Assembly: GCA_024233285.1 (NCBI GenBank)
Contig: JACKPU010000008.1
Location: forward strand, 62,001 to 126,000
DNA from: Opitutaceae bacterium
Lineage (GTDB): Bacteria; Verrucomicrobiota; Verrucomicrobiia; Opitutales; Opitutaceae
Direction: 5' to 3'
DNA: 64,000 nt
Each line of letters starts with the position of its first letter. The first letter of the stretch is position 1. Both the position numbers and the translations under genes were made by a program. Positions 8,814 to 19,243 of this stretch are shown here, in pieces. Under the pieces are notes generated by a model. The model ran no database searches and was not told the DNA's origin. It saw only the letters and a list, made by a program, of their open reading frames with translations.

Positions 8814-10058
8814 ATGTCGCCGAATCTTCGCATCGCCTACCGCTTCCTCACGGCCAAAAAGCGGGCCATGCTCATGAGCCTGTCTTGCATCGTGCTGGGG
8901 GTGGGGCTGTTCATCGTCACGCAAGCCACCACCAAGGGATTTGAGGCATTCTTCATTCGCACGATTCTGGGCACCAAGGGTGCGATCCTCATTGAAGATG
9001 AAATTCAAGACACCATGCGGAGCATGGCGGCGGGCGGATATGGTTCCGATTTTGAAGTGCAGCAAAAGGAGGGGCGGAAGTATATCCAGGGCATTCAGGA
9101 GCCGAAGCTCGTGATCGATGCGCTGAAGCAGTTTCCGAACGTGCTTGCGGTGTCGGAGGTTTTGTATGGCTCGGTCACGATCAACAGCTCCTTCAAGAGT
9201 GAATCGGTCAAAGCCTACGGCATCAATTTGGACGATCATCTGCGGGTCTCGCAATTGGGCAATCAGATCGTTCGCGGTGATTTGGAAACATTTCGCACCA
9301 CGCCATCCGGCGCCTTGCTGGGCAAAGAGATGGCTCAACGTCTGATGCTCGATGTGGGTGATTCATTCACCCTCGAAACGACCGGCCAACTGCGCCGCTA
9401 TCGGGTGGCGGGGCTCTACGAGACCGGGGTGAGCGACATCGATCGTTCTTGGCTCTATCTCAATCTCGGTGAGGCGCGCTCACTCCTGCAGAAACCCACA
9501 GGTGCTTCGTTTTTGCAGGTGGACCTGATCGACAAAGAACGGGCTCCGGCTGATGCTGATCACATGAGCGAGGTGCTGCATCACAGCGCCAAGTCATGGC
9601 AGGAGCGGGAGAAGTCATGGTTGCAAGCCTTCGGCGCTTTGGGCTATTCATCGGCGATCACCGTGTCGGTTTTCACCCTCATCGCCGGTCTCGCGATGTT
9701 CAATACGCTGGCGATGATCGTGATGGAGAAAACCAAGGAAATTGCGATCCTGCGTTCGATGGGTTACACGCGTGAGGATATCACTCAGATCTTTCTTTGG
9801 CAGGCGGTCATTGTCCTCGGGATCGGGTGCCTGCTCGGCATGGCGTTTGGTGCCTTGGTGACTTACGGCGTTTCGAAAATCCCCATTTCAATCACCGGTA
9901 TTTTTAAGACCGAGACTTTTGTGGTTGCGTGGAGTGGCTGGCACTACGTCGCGGCCGTGGGAACCGCGATTGTCATGGTCATGCTCGCCAGTCTTGTGCC
10001 GGCAAGGCGCGCGGCCAAACTCGAACCCGGCGATGTGATTCGCGGCACCGCCCAGTAA
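8814..10058 (+). CDS. FtsX/LolC-type ABC transporter permease
   Basis: A 414-residue permease with one membrane segment near the N-terminus (MLMSLSCIVLGVGLFIV), a periplasmic domain of about 230 residues, and three C-terminal membrane segments ending in LVPARRAAKLEPGDVIRG. That layout is the MacB/LolC/FtsX family. It is shorter than MacB and lacks a fused ATPase, so the separate ATPase directly downstream must supply it. With the adaptor and TolC-like channel it resembles DevBCA- or MacAB-type tripartite systems that export lipids, peptides or siderophores from the periplasmic side. The substrate cannot be read from the sequence. Confidence 0.88.
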   Translation: MSPNLRIAYRFLTAKKRAMLMSLSCIVLGVGLFIVTQATTKGFEAFFIRTILGTKGAILIEDEIQDTMRSMAAGGYGSDFEVQQKEGRKYIQGIQEPKLVIDALKQFPNVLAVSEVLYGSVTINSSFKSESVKAYGINLDDHLRVSQLGNQIVRGDLETFRTTPSGALLGKEMAQRLMLDVGDSFTLETTGQLRRYRVAGLYETGVSDIDRSWLYLNLGEARSLLQKPTGASFLQVDLIDKERAPADADHMSEVLHHSAKSWQEREKSWLQAFGALGYSSAITVSVFTLIAGLAMFNTLAMIVMEKTKEIAILRSMGYTREDITQIFLWQAVIVLGIGCLLGMAFGALVTYGVSKIPISITGIFKTETFVVAWSGWHYVAAVGTAIVMVMLASLVPARRAAKLEPGDVIRGTAQ

Positions 10059-10064
10059 CGCACC

Positions 10065-10751
10065 ATGGCAACTGATTCCGATCTCGCTCTGCGTTGCAGC
10101 AATCTTCATCGCTATCTCGGTCAAGGGGAGGGGCGCGTGCATGTGCTCAAGGGTGTATCCTTCGAAGCGCAGCGTGGCCAGGTTTACGCGATTGTCGGCC
10201 CTTCAGGCTGCGGCAAGAGCACGCTGCTCTATCTCCTCGGCCTGCTGGACCGTCAGGATGATGGTGAGATCACGATCAACGGGAAAGTCATGTCGCAGAG
10301 CAGTGATGCCGACCGCACCGCGGCCCGCGGGGAGAACATCGGCTTCGTGTTCCAATTTCACTTCCTGATGCAGGAATTCACCGCGCTGGACAACGTAATG
10401 ATGCCCATGCGCAAGCTCGGCAAACTTACGCCGGAGCAGATGGAGGCCCGGGCGCGCGATCTCCTCGGCGAAGTCGGTCTACGCGAAAAAGCCCACCGTC
10501 TGGGCACGCAGCTGTCCGGCGGCGAGCAACAACGCGTGGCCATTGCTCGCGCGCTGGCGAACGAACCGAGCATTATCCTCGCGGATGAACCGACGGGCAA
10601 CCTTGACGTGAAGAACTCCACCATGGTGTTTGATTTGCTCACGAGGTTGGCCAAGGAAAACGGTCAGGCGGTCATCCTCGTAACGCATAATCCCGACATC
10701 GCGAACCGATGCGATTTCGTGCGGCCGATGCGAGACGGTTTGTTTGTGTAA
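10065..10751 (+). CDS. LolD/MacB-type ABC transporter ATPase
   Basis: A 228-residue ATPase starting six bases after the permease stop. It has Walker A GPSGCGKST, the Q-loop region GFVFQFHFLMQEFTALDN, the signature LSGGEQQRVAIARAL, Walker B IILADEPTGNLD and the switch histidine in ILVTHNP. The family (LolD, FtsE, MacB nucleotide-binding domain) powers mechanotransmission permeases rather than classical substrate channels. It completes the four-gene exporter operon 6288-10751. Confidence 0.93.
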   Translation: MATDSDLALRCSNLHRYLGQGEGRVHVLKGVSFEAQRGQVYAIVGPSGCGKSTLLYLLGLLDRQDDGEITINGKVMSQSSDADRTAARGENIGFVFQFHFLMQEFTALDNVMMPMRKLGKLTPEQMEARARDLLGEVGLREKAHRLGTQLSGGEQQRVAIARALANEPSIILADEPTGNLDVKNSTMVFDLLTRLAKENGQAVILVTHNPDIANRCDFVRPMRDGLFV

Positions 10752-10797
10752 TGTTGTGACTCGCCAAGATCGCGGCTGAATCGCAGCGTTTTCGTGT

Positions 10798-11283
10798 ATG
10801 GGTGAAATCGTTTCGGGAACGTCCACTGCCAAGTCATGCGATGCGGACCGGCCGGTGCGCCGGCCCTTGTGGCGGGTTGCCGTGCTGGTCATCGCTCTGC
10901 TGCTTATCGGAGAGCAGTTTCCCTTTTCCTATTTCCCGATGTATTCCTCCTTCGACCCGGAGGCGGATTATTACTACGTGGCGGACCCAACTGGCCAGCC
11001 CTACGCGTGCGTGGAGATCTTCGGCACGTCCACGGCCAACGTGAAAAAGATGTATCGCGCCCGTTTACGCGAACTAGTGGGACAGCGCGGTGCCTGGGAA
11101 AACGATGCCACGGATGCGGAGCGGCGCGCGGTGGGGGCGGCAATGCTCGATTATCTGCGTGCGCTGGGCGCGCGCTCCGGTCGCCAAGTGCCAACTGATC
11201 TTGTTGTCCTTAAGCGGGTGATTTTGCAACGTGACGACGACGGCACCATCACGCGCCGTGAACTCAATATCGCCGAAGGATGA
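10798..11283 (+). CDS. Membrane-anchored protein of unknown function, partner of the HTTM-like gene
   Basis: A 161-residue protein with a Cys/Arg-containing cytoplasmic start, one membrane helix (VAVLVIALLLIGEQFP) and a soluble C-terminal part of about 110 residues. The stretch FPFSYFPMYSSF just after the helix resembles a Pro-Met-Tyr-Ser element seen beside bacterial HTTM-type membrane proteins. Its stop overlaps the ATG of the next gene by four bases, so the two products are made together. I do not recognise a function. Confidence 0.7.
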   Translation: MGEIVSGTSTAKSCDADRPVRRPLWRVAVLVIALLLIGEQFPFSYFPMYSSFDPEADYYYVADPTGQPYACVEIFGTSTANVKKMYRARLRELVGQRGAWENDATDAERRAVGAAMLDYLRALGARSGRQVPTDLVVLKRVILQRDDDGTITRRELNIAEG

Positions 11284-12194
11284 ATCGTTTGCAGCGATGG
11301 CTTGGTGAGACGGTCGTGGCCCATCGGGGTTGGGAAATGGTCTTGATGCGTTTGCTCTTTGCCTGGCTGGTTTGGCGACTGCTGCCCGTTGAGGTGGTTT
11401 ATGTGGCTCAACCTGTGCCAAACGGATGGGGACACTGGATTGATTTCACCTTTTTGGCTGACGCCGAACGCTGGCGCCTTCTGCGTTTGGGCGCCGGCAT
11501 CGCGCTGTTGATTTACGTGAGTGGGGCTGTTCCGGTGCTTTCATTGGGGTGGCCAGCTTTGTTGCTCACCGCTTTTGGCACTTTGGAAAACTCCCAAGGG
11601 GCGATTGGACATCACCTGCAGTTGGCCAGCATGGTCGCCCTCGCGCAGTGGATTGTCTATCTGACCAAGGTGCGGGAGGGGCTGCGCGAGGTGTTTTGGC
11701 CGAGATTGGCCCACCATCAGCTGGCGGTGCATTGGGCGAAACTTGTGATTGTGGCCGGCTATGTGACTTCCGCCTGTGTCAAGCTCATCGCTTCGGGCGG
11801 TTTGTGGCTGGTGCAGTTGCCGGATATCTCCCTGCAACTGATCAAAACGCATGCGAACGTCTACTACGACACGCTGCGTCCGGCCGAAGGCTGGGTGGCG
11901 ACCCGTCTGCCGTATTTCATATCGGAGCACCCCAATCTCACGCGTTTGTTTTTTGCGCCGGGATTGGTGTTGGAACTGATCGCATTTGTGGCGTTGGCGG
12001 GGCGGGGGAAGGCCTTGCTGCTCGGTGGCGGCTTGTTGGCGATGCACTGGTTGGTGCGTGCGGTGATGAATCTCAGTTTCAGCTCCCATGAATGGCTCTT
12101 GATCATCTTCCTGCTCAACGTTCCTTATTGGACTTGGCGTTCCGGTGCGCTGATTAAGTCCAAGTTTTCACCTCCAAAGCGGTCTGGCGCATGA
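11280..12194 (+). CDS. HTTM-like polytopic membrane protein
   Basis: A 304-residue protein with about six or seven hydrophobic segments separated by short loops. The pattern (an N-terminal MRLLFAWLVWRLLPVEVVY, a central KLVIVAGYVTSACVKLIASG, and a C-terminal EWLLIIFLLNVPYW) fits the horizontally transferred transmembrane domain family distantly related to vitamin K-dependent gamma-carboxylase. The family's enzymatic role in bacteria is largely unknown. It is translationally coupled to the small membrane protein upstream. The end is followed by about 130 bases with no gene before the small ORF at 12329. Confidence 0.65.
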   Translation: MNRLQRWLGETVVAHRGWEMVLMRLLFAWLVWRLLPVEVVYVAQPVPNGWGHWIDFTFLADAERWRLLRLGAGIALLIYVSGAVPVLSLGWPALLLTAFGTLENSQGAIGHHLQLASMVALAQWIVYLTKVREGLREVFWPRLAHHQLAVHWAKLVIVAGYVTSACVKLIASGGLWLVQLPDISLQLIKTHANVYYDTLRPAEGWVATRLPYFISEHPNLTRLFFAPGLVLELIAFVALAGRGKALLLGGGLLAMHWLVRAVMNLSFSSHEWLLIIFLLNVPYWTWRSGALIKSKFSPPKRSGA

Positions 12195-12328
12195 TAAGGA
12201 GCAGCCGAACTGGGTCACGACTTTGCTAATGATTTGGCCGAATTCAAAAACTCTGGAGAAATTTTGATTTACTTTGGAATTCGCGCCGGGTTCGTTTGTT
12301 AGCTGATTTTGTTTGAACAACACGAACT

Positions 12329-12523
12329 GTGAGCCACGACCCATCGCGAAAACATTTTTTTGCCAAGTGCCTCGGCTTTTTTGCCGTAGTCGGCCTCGCC
12401 ACCAAGACGCAGGCCAAGCCGCGCCCACAGCTGCGCTCATCCGCAGCCGGGCAACGTGATGCCAAGGTGGTGATACCGCAGCCCGAATCACGTGCGGTAT
12501 CGCGTGGCAACCCGGCCGCTTAA
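12329..12523 (+). CDS. Small putative secreted peptide upstream of the ACIII operon
   Basis: A GTG-started ORF of 64 codons in the 356-base interval before actA. It has a basic N-terminus, a hydrophobic stretch (FFAKCLGFFAVVGLA) followed by TKTQAKP, which reads like a signal peptide, and then a short Pro/Arg/Gln-rich mature part. The frame ends 27 bases before the actA ATG. The start codon is weak and no clear ribosome-binding site precedes it, so it may be chance. The rest of the interval (12195-12328) should hold the operon promoter, but I cannot point to convincing boxes. Confidence 0.4.
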   Translation: MSHDPSRKHFFAKCLGFFAVVGLATKTQAKPRPQLRSSAAGQRDAKVVIPQPESRAVSRGNPAA

Positions 12524-12550
12524 CGCCGCATCCCGGAGACCTACTGTCCC

Positions 12551-13207
12551 ATGTCCAAGCTGTTTCCCAAATCGGCCAACAAGCTGCCGTTACAGATCAT
12601 TATCTATCTCTTCGTGCTTGGCGGCCTCGCCACCGCCGGCGTGAGTTATTACATGACGCCGAGCTACACTCGCGTTGGCTATGCTCCGGTTCAACCTGTG
12701 CCGTTCAGCCACGCGATCCACGCGGGCCAACTAGGTATCGACTGCCGTTATTGCCACGTGGGTGTTGATAAAGGCCCGGTTTCGACGGTTCCCGCGGCGC
12801 AGACCTGCATGAACTGCCATAATCAGGTCAAAATCGACAGCCCGCTCCTCGCCGTCGTGCGCGAGAGCTATGAGACCGGCAAGCCCGTGCCTTGGGTCAA
12901 GATTCACCAAGTGCCCGACTACGTTTACTTCAACCATGCCGTGCACATCAATCGCGGCGTGAGCTGTGTTGAGTGTCATGGACGCATCGACGAGATGGAC
13001 ACGGTCGCCCATAGCAAGCCGCTCAGCATGAGCTTCTGCTTGGATTGCCATCGCAATCCCGAACAGGTTGTCCGTCCGCTCGACAAAGTCACTGATCTCG
13101 CCTGGACACACCCTGAAGGCGAGGAGGGTCAGCTGCGCGATGGCGCGAAGTTTGTCCATGACTGGAATATTAAGCCCCCGCAAAGCTGCTCAGGCTGTCA
13201 CCGATGA
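12551..13207 (+). CDS. actA: Alternative complex III pentaheme cytochrome subunit ActA
   Basis: A 218-residue protein with one N-terminal membrane helix (LQIIIYLFVLGGLATAGVSYY) and a periplasmic domain with five CxxCH heme sites: CRYCH, CMNCH, CVECH, CLDCH and CSGCH. This number and spacing match ActA of alternative complex III, the quinol:cytochrome c/HiPIP oxidoreductase that replaces the bc1 complex in many bacteria. ActA passes electrons from the ActB iron-sulfur clusters towards downstream cytochromes. It is the first gene of a tightly packed operon, overlapping actB by four bases. Confidence 0.95.
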   Translation: MSKLFPKSANKLPLQIIIYLFVLGGLATAGVSYYMTPSYTRVGYAPVQPVPFSHAIHAGQLGIDCRYCHVGVDKGPVSTVPAAQTCMNCHNQVKIDSPLLAVVRESYETGKPVPWVKIHQVPDYVYFNHAVHINRGVSCVECHGRIDEMDTVAHSKPLSMSFCLDCHRNPEQVVRPLDKVTDLAWTHPEGEEGQLRDGAKFVHDWNIKPPQSCSGCHR

Positions 13208-16200
13208 AACGCAAATTTCACCATCCCGCTCCGTCTGAAAACGAGCTGAAGCACGGCCCGAAGTATTGGCGCAGTCTCGGCGAACTGGCTGCCACGCCTG
13301 GTTTCAAAGACCAATTGGCGCGCGAATTTCCCGAGGGCGCGGACTCCATTGAGGGCGTTGATCGCCGTCATTTCATGAAGATCATGGCCGCCTCGTTCGC
13401 GCTGGGCGGCGTGGGTCTGGCCGGCTGCCGTCGCCCGGAAGCTCACATCATGCCCTTCGGGAAATCCGTTGAAGGTGTGATTCCGGGTCTTCCCCTCTAC
13501 TTCGCCACGGCGATGCCGTTGCGCAAGAGCGCCATTCCGCTGCTCGCCGAAACCCATCAGGGGCGTCCGACCAAGATCGAAGGCAATCCGTCCTACACTC
13601 CGCACGGTGGCGCCAGCTCACTGCTTGCCCAAGCCTCGGTGCTTGATCTTTACGATCCGGATCGCGCACGCGCTCACACGCAGAACGGCGCCACGCTGAC
13701 CGGTGCCGCAGCCAAGGATCTGCTCGCCGCATTGGGCAAGGACAACGCCGCCAACGGCGGTGCCGGCTTGGCGTTTCTCGCCGGTGAGTCCAGCTCACCG
13801 ACCCGAGCCCGTCTCGTGGCGAAACTGCGCAAACAGTTCCCCAAGGCCATCTGGGCCGAATACGAGCCGCTGCAGGACGAGCCGCCAGTGGCCGCCGCCA
13901 AGGCCGCCTTTGGTCGTGCGGTGAAGCCGGTCTACCGTTTCGGCAAGGCCAAGCGCATCGTTTCGGTCGATGCCGACTTCCTGCATGCGGAAAGCGGCAG
14001 CCTGTATTACGCCCGCGATTTCGCCAAGGGTCGCAAGGTCGTCAAACGCGACGACCCGATGAACCGCCTGTATGTCGCCGAAAGTGCTTTCACGCTGACC
14101 GGTTCGATGGCTGATCATCGGTTGCGTCTCGCGAGCAGTCACATGTTGGCGTTCTCCGCGGCCTTGGCTAACAAGGTCATGGGCGCCTCGCCGCTCGACG
14201 TGCTCTCGCAGGGACTCGATTTCCCGCGTCGCGACGAATGGCTCAAAGCCTGTGCGGAAGACCTGCTCGCTCATCGTGGCGAATGTCTCGTGGTCGCCGG
14301 TGCGCATCAGCCCGCCGCCGTTCACGCCATCGCTTACGCGCTCAACTCATTCCTCGGCAACATCGGTCACACGGTCGATTTTGTTGAGATCGACGCGAAC
14401 GAGGCTTCTTCGATTTCCGACCTCGCCGCTGCCATCAAGGCCGGTTCGGTCCATTCGCTCGTCGTGCTTGGCGGCAACCCCGCTTACAACGCCCCGGCAG
14501 ATCTCGATTGGGCGGCGTTGCAGAAGTCGGTGTCGAATGTGATCCGTTACGGCTACTACGTTGACGAGACTTCGCAGGCTGCCGGCACGCACATTGCCGC
14601 GACGCATTATCTCGAATCTTGGGGCGATGCCCGCACGGTTGACGGCACGGTGGTGCCGGTGCAACCGATGATTCTGCCGCTGTTCGGCGGTCTCACTGAG
14701 CTCGAAGTGCTCGCGCTGATTCTTGGCGAAGCCAACACCGATCCATATACGTTGGTTCACTCGACGATCACGAGCCTTGCCGGCGGCGACGCCGAAGTGG
14801 TGTTCAAACAGTTCCTGCACGACGGCATCCTAGCCGATTCCGCTTACCCTGTCGTCAACGTTAAGTATGACCTCAAGGGAGTAGGGGCGCTTTTCAAGAG
14901 CACGCCGGCCCCGGAATCGCTTTCGGCTTCGAACGTGGAAGTGCGTTTCGCAGCGGACCACAAGGTCGACGACGGCCGCTTTAACAACAATGGCTGGCTG
15001 CAAGAGTGCCCGGATCCGATCACCAAGATCACCTGGGAAAACGCAATCCTCGTCAGCCCGCGCCTGGCCAAGGAACTCGGTTTCAGTCCGACGGAATCAG
15101 CCATCCAAGTGGCGCGTGTTCATTTGGCCGACTCCGACCGCGGCATGGAAATGGCGCCGGTGGGCGAACTCACCATCAATGGCCGCACCTTGCGCGGTCC
15201 TGTGCATATCCAACCAGGTCTTTCCAATTACACCATTGTCCTCCCGGTTGGCTACGGTCGCACGGTCACGGGCCGCATCGGTGAAGGTTCGGGCTTCAAT
15301 GCCTACTCGGTGCGCACCGCCATATCGCCCGCTTTTGCCACGGGGGCCACGCTGCGTCTGACCGATGAGCGCGTCCGCCTCGCAAGCACGCAGGAACACT
15401 GGTCGATGGAAGGCCGCGATCTCGTCCGCGAAGCCAATCTCGACGAAGTGCAGGATCCCTCCAGCGCGGGCTTGGGTTACGTTGAAAAGATCGGCCTCGA
15501 GGCGCACAGCCCGCCGATTTACGGCGAATCAGGGGAGAAGCTTCCGCTGGCGGTGAAAGCCACCGAGACGCCGCGTGGCAACTCGCTCTACGAAAGCCCG
15601 AACTACACCGGCACCCATCAGTGGGGCATGAGCATCGACCTCAACACCTGCATCGGCTGCAACGCCTGCGTGGTGGCCTGTCAGGCCGAAAACAACATTC
15701 CGATTGTTGGTCGCGACCAGACCTTGCGCGGTCGCCAGATGCACTGGATCCGTCTTGATCGTTATTACTCCGATGGCCGGGCCGACAGCCGCGCCATGGC
15801 CGATCTATTTGGTGGTGAAAGAAGCGGCAATCGGGATATCCCTGAGGATCCGCAGGTTTCGCTGCAACCGATCGCTTGCATGCAGTGCGAACTGGCGCCT
15901 TGCGAAACGGTGTGCCCCGTCAATGCCACGGTGCATGATGAAGAAGGCCTCAATGTCATGGCCTACAACCGCTGTATCGGCACCCGCTATTGCGCGAACA
16001 ACTGCCCCTACAAGGTTCGCCGCTTCAACTATTTTGACTGGAACGACCGCGAGCTGGACAAACTCTATCTCGGGCCGGTTGGTCCGCAGGGCATGCCCGA
16101 ACTCCTCAAGATGGTGAAGAACCCCGAGGTTTCGATCCGCATGCGTGGTGTGATGGAAAAGTGCACTTACTGCGTGCAGCGCATCGAAAACGGAAAGATT

Positions 16201-16610
16201 CAGCACAAGGTCAAAATGGCCAAGGCTGGTCGCCCCGGCGATGTCGAGGTTCCGGACGGCACCATCAAGGTGGCCTGTCAGCAGGTGTGCCCGACCGATG
16301 CCATCGTCTTCGGCAATATTCTCGACCCCGAGAGCGAAGTTTCGAAGGCCAAGGCCCGCGAGCAGGATTACGCATTGCTGGGCTATCTCAATATCCGCCC
16401 CCGCACCACTTACCTCGGCAAATTGCGCAATCCGAATCCGCACATGCCGGATTACCACAAGCTGCCGTTTAGCCGGCAGGAGAATGCCGCCAAGAATCAT
16501 CCCGCCGGACATGGGGAAGGGCACGGCGAGGGCAGTCACGGCGAATCTCACAAAACCGAGGGTCACCACGGCTCGGTTGCCGGTCAGAACCGCTTTGGAG
16601 GACTTAGCTA

Positions 16611-16611
<1 letters not shown>
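13204..16611 (+). CDS. actB: Alternative complex III iron-sulfur subunit ActB
   Basis: A 1135-residue fusion of a molybdopterin-oxidoreductase-like domain and an NrfC-like ferredoxin domain, the hallmark of ActB. The N-terminus has YWRSLGELAATPGF and a twin-arginine/lipobox-like segment RRHFMKIMAASFALGGVGL ending at C75, matching the predicted Tat signal of this family. In the C-terminal third the cluster ligands are CIGCNACVVAC (~815), CMQCELAPCETVCP (~892), CIGTRYCANNCP (~923), CTYC (~986) and CQQVCP (~1024). In structurally known ActB proteins the molybdopterin-like domain carries no Mo cofactor. The last ~30 residues are rich in His and Gly. Confidence 0.95.
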
Positions 16612-18041
<1,430 letters not shown>

Positions 18042-18053
18042 TCTGTCACGCCC

Positions 18054-18587
18054 ATGTCAGCACAATCATACGGCCTGATAGCCACCTTCGATACCGCCGC
18101 CGAAATTTACGAGGCGGCCCAAGAGGTGCGCGATGCGGGTTACAAAAACTGGGACTGCATTACGCCTTTTCCCATTCATGGTCTGGATGGAGCGATGGGC
18201 ATGCGCCGATCGATCGTGCCACGAATTTCTTTGGTCGGAGGCATTATCGGTTTTTGCACCGGAATGTCCCTGATCTTTTGGACCGGTGCGGTCGAGTATC
18301 CCCTCGCCGTCGGTGGCAAGCCCTACTTCAGCCCGATGTTCGCGTTTCCCGTGAGCTATGAGCTGACGATTCTTTTCACGGCGTTTGCCACGATCATCGG
18401 TATGTTCGTGCTCAATGGCCTGCCGCGGCACTATCACCCGGTGCTCAAATATGACAACATTGCGGCCGGTATGGACGACAAGTTCTTCATCGTCATTGAA
18501 ACGCGTGACCCGCGCTTCAATGCCGACAACACCAAGGCGCTGCTCGTTAAGATCGGCGGCAAGGACATCAAGGAGCTGGAGGCCTGA
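18054..18587 (+). CDS. actD: Alternative complex III subunit ActD (DUF3341)
   Basis: A 177-residue protein with an N-terminal cytoplasmic domain (LIATFDTAAEIYEAAQEVRDAGYKN), then two membrane helices (ISLVGGIIGFCTGMSLIFW and the ELTILFTAFATIIGMFVLNG region) and a C-terminal ferredoxin-like tail ending near FFIVIETRDPRF. This is the usual ActD layout. The motif DCITPFPIHGLDGAMG is characteristic. It contributes to assembly or to the membrane part of ACIII and binds no heme. Confidence 0.93.
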   Translation: MSAQSYGLIATFDTAAEIYEAAQEVRDAGYKNWDCITPFPIHGLDGAMGMRRSIVPRISLVGGIIGFCTGMSLIFWTGAVEYPLAVGGKPYFSPMFAFPVSYELTILFTAFATIIGMFVLNGLPRHYHPVLKYDNIAAGMDDKFFIVIETRDPRFNADNTKALLVKIGGKDIKELEA

Positions 18588-18589
18588 GC

Positions 18590-19243
18590 ATGCGTAACGT
18601 CTATCTAATTACTGCGCTGGCCGTGGTCTTGGTCGTTTCCATCTTTGGATTCCGCGGAACCAAGTTTTCTCATCCTCCGATGGATGTTTTCCCGGAGTGG
18701 GCCTTTCCGGCCATGCGTCACCAGTCGAAAGTCAAACCTCAGACGGAGAGCAAATTCTTCGCGGACGGCCGCTCGGATCGGCCGTTGCCCGCCGGCGTTG
18801 TGCCGGCCAACTTTGGTCCGCTAGGCGAACCGCTGCAAACCGACTCGCATCTGATCACCGGTAAAATGGCCGACGGCACTTTCGCCCGGGGGTTTCCGGA
18901 CGCCGTCGACGTCAACCGTCAGTTCCTCGAACACGGTCGCGAGCGCTATTCCATTTACTGCGCGCCCTGTCACGGCGCTCTTGGTGACGGCAATGGCATC
19001 ACGAAACAGTATGGGATGGGTGCCACGCCGACCTATCACGATGATCGCCTGCGCACGATGGCAGAGGGCGAGATTTTGAACACGATCCTGCACGGCAAGG
19101 GCAATATGCTCTCGTATGCCGACAAACTCACGGTCGAGGACCGCTGGGCGGTAATTGCATACGTGCGCGCCTTGCAACGCGCACACAACGGCACGGTCGC
19201 CGATGTGCCCGCAGCCCACAAATCGGAGCTTGGTATCCAATGA
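18590..19243 (+). CDS. actE: Alternative complex III monoheme cytochrome c subunit ActE
   Basis: A 217-residue cytochrome with an N-terminal hydrophobic anchor (VYLITALAVVLVVSIFGF) and one heme c site, CAPCHG, in the context YSIYCAPCHGALGDGNG. The region MDVFPEWAFPAMRHQ and later RPLPAGVVPANF are typical of ActE. Many ActE proteins are lipoproteins; here no lipobox cysteine follows the helix, so anchoring is probably by the helix. The gene lies between actD and actF, with a four-base overlap with actF. Confidence 0.93.
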   Translation: MRNVYLITALAVVLVVSIFGFRGTKFSHPPMDVFPEWAFPAMRHQSKVKPQTESKFFADGRSDRPLPAGVVPANFGPLGEPLQTDSHLITGKMADGTFARGFPDAVDVNRQFLEHGRERYSIYCAPCHGALGDGNGITKQYGMGATPTYHDDRLRTMAEGEILNTILHGKGNMLSYADKLTVEDRWAVIAYVRALQRAHNGTVADVPAAHKSELGIQ

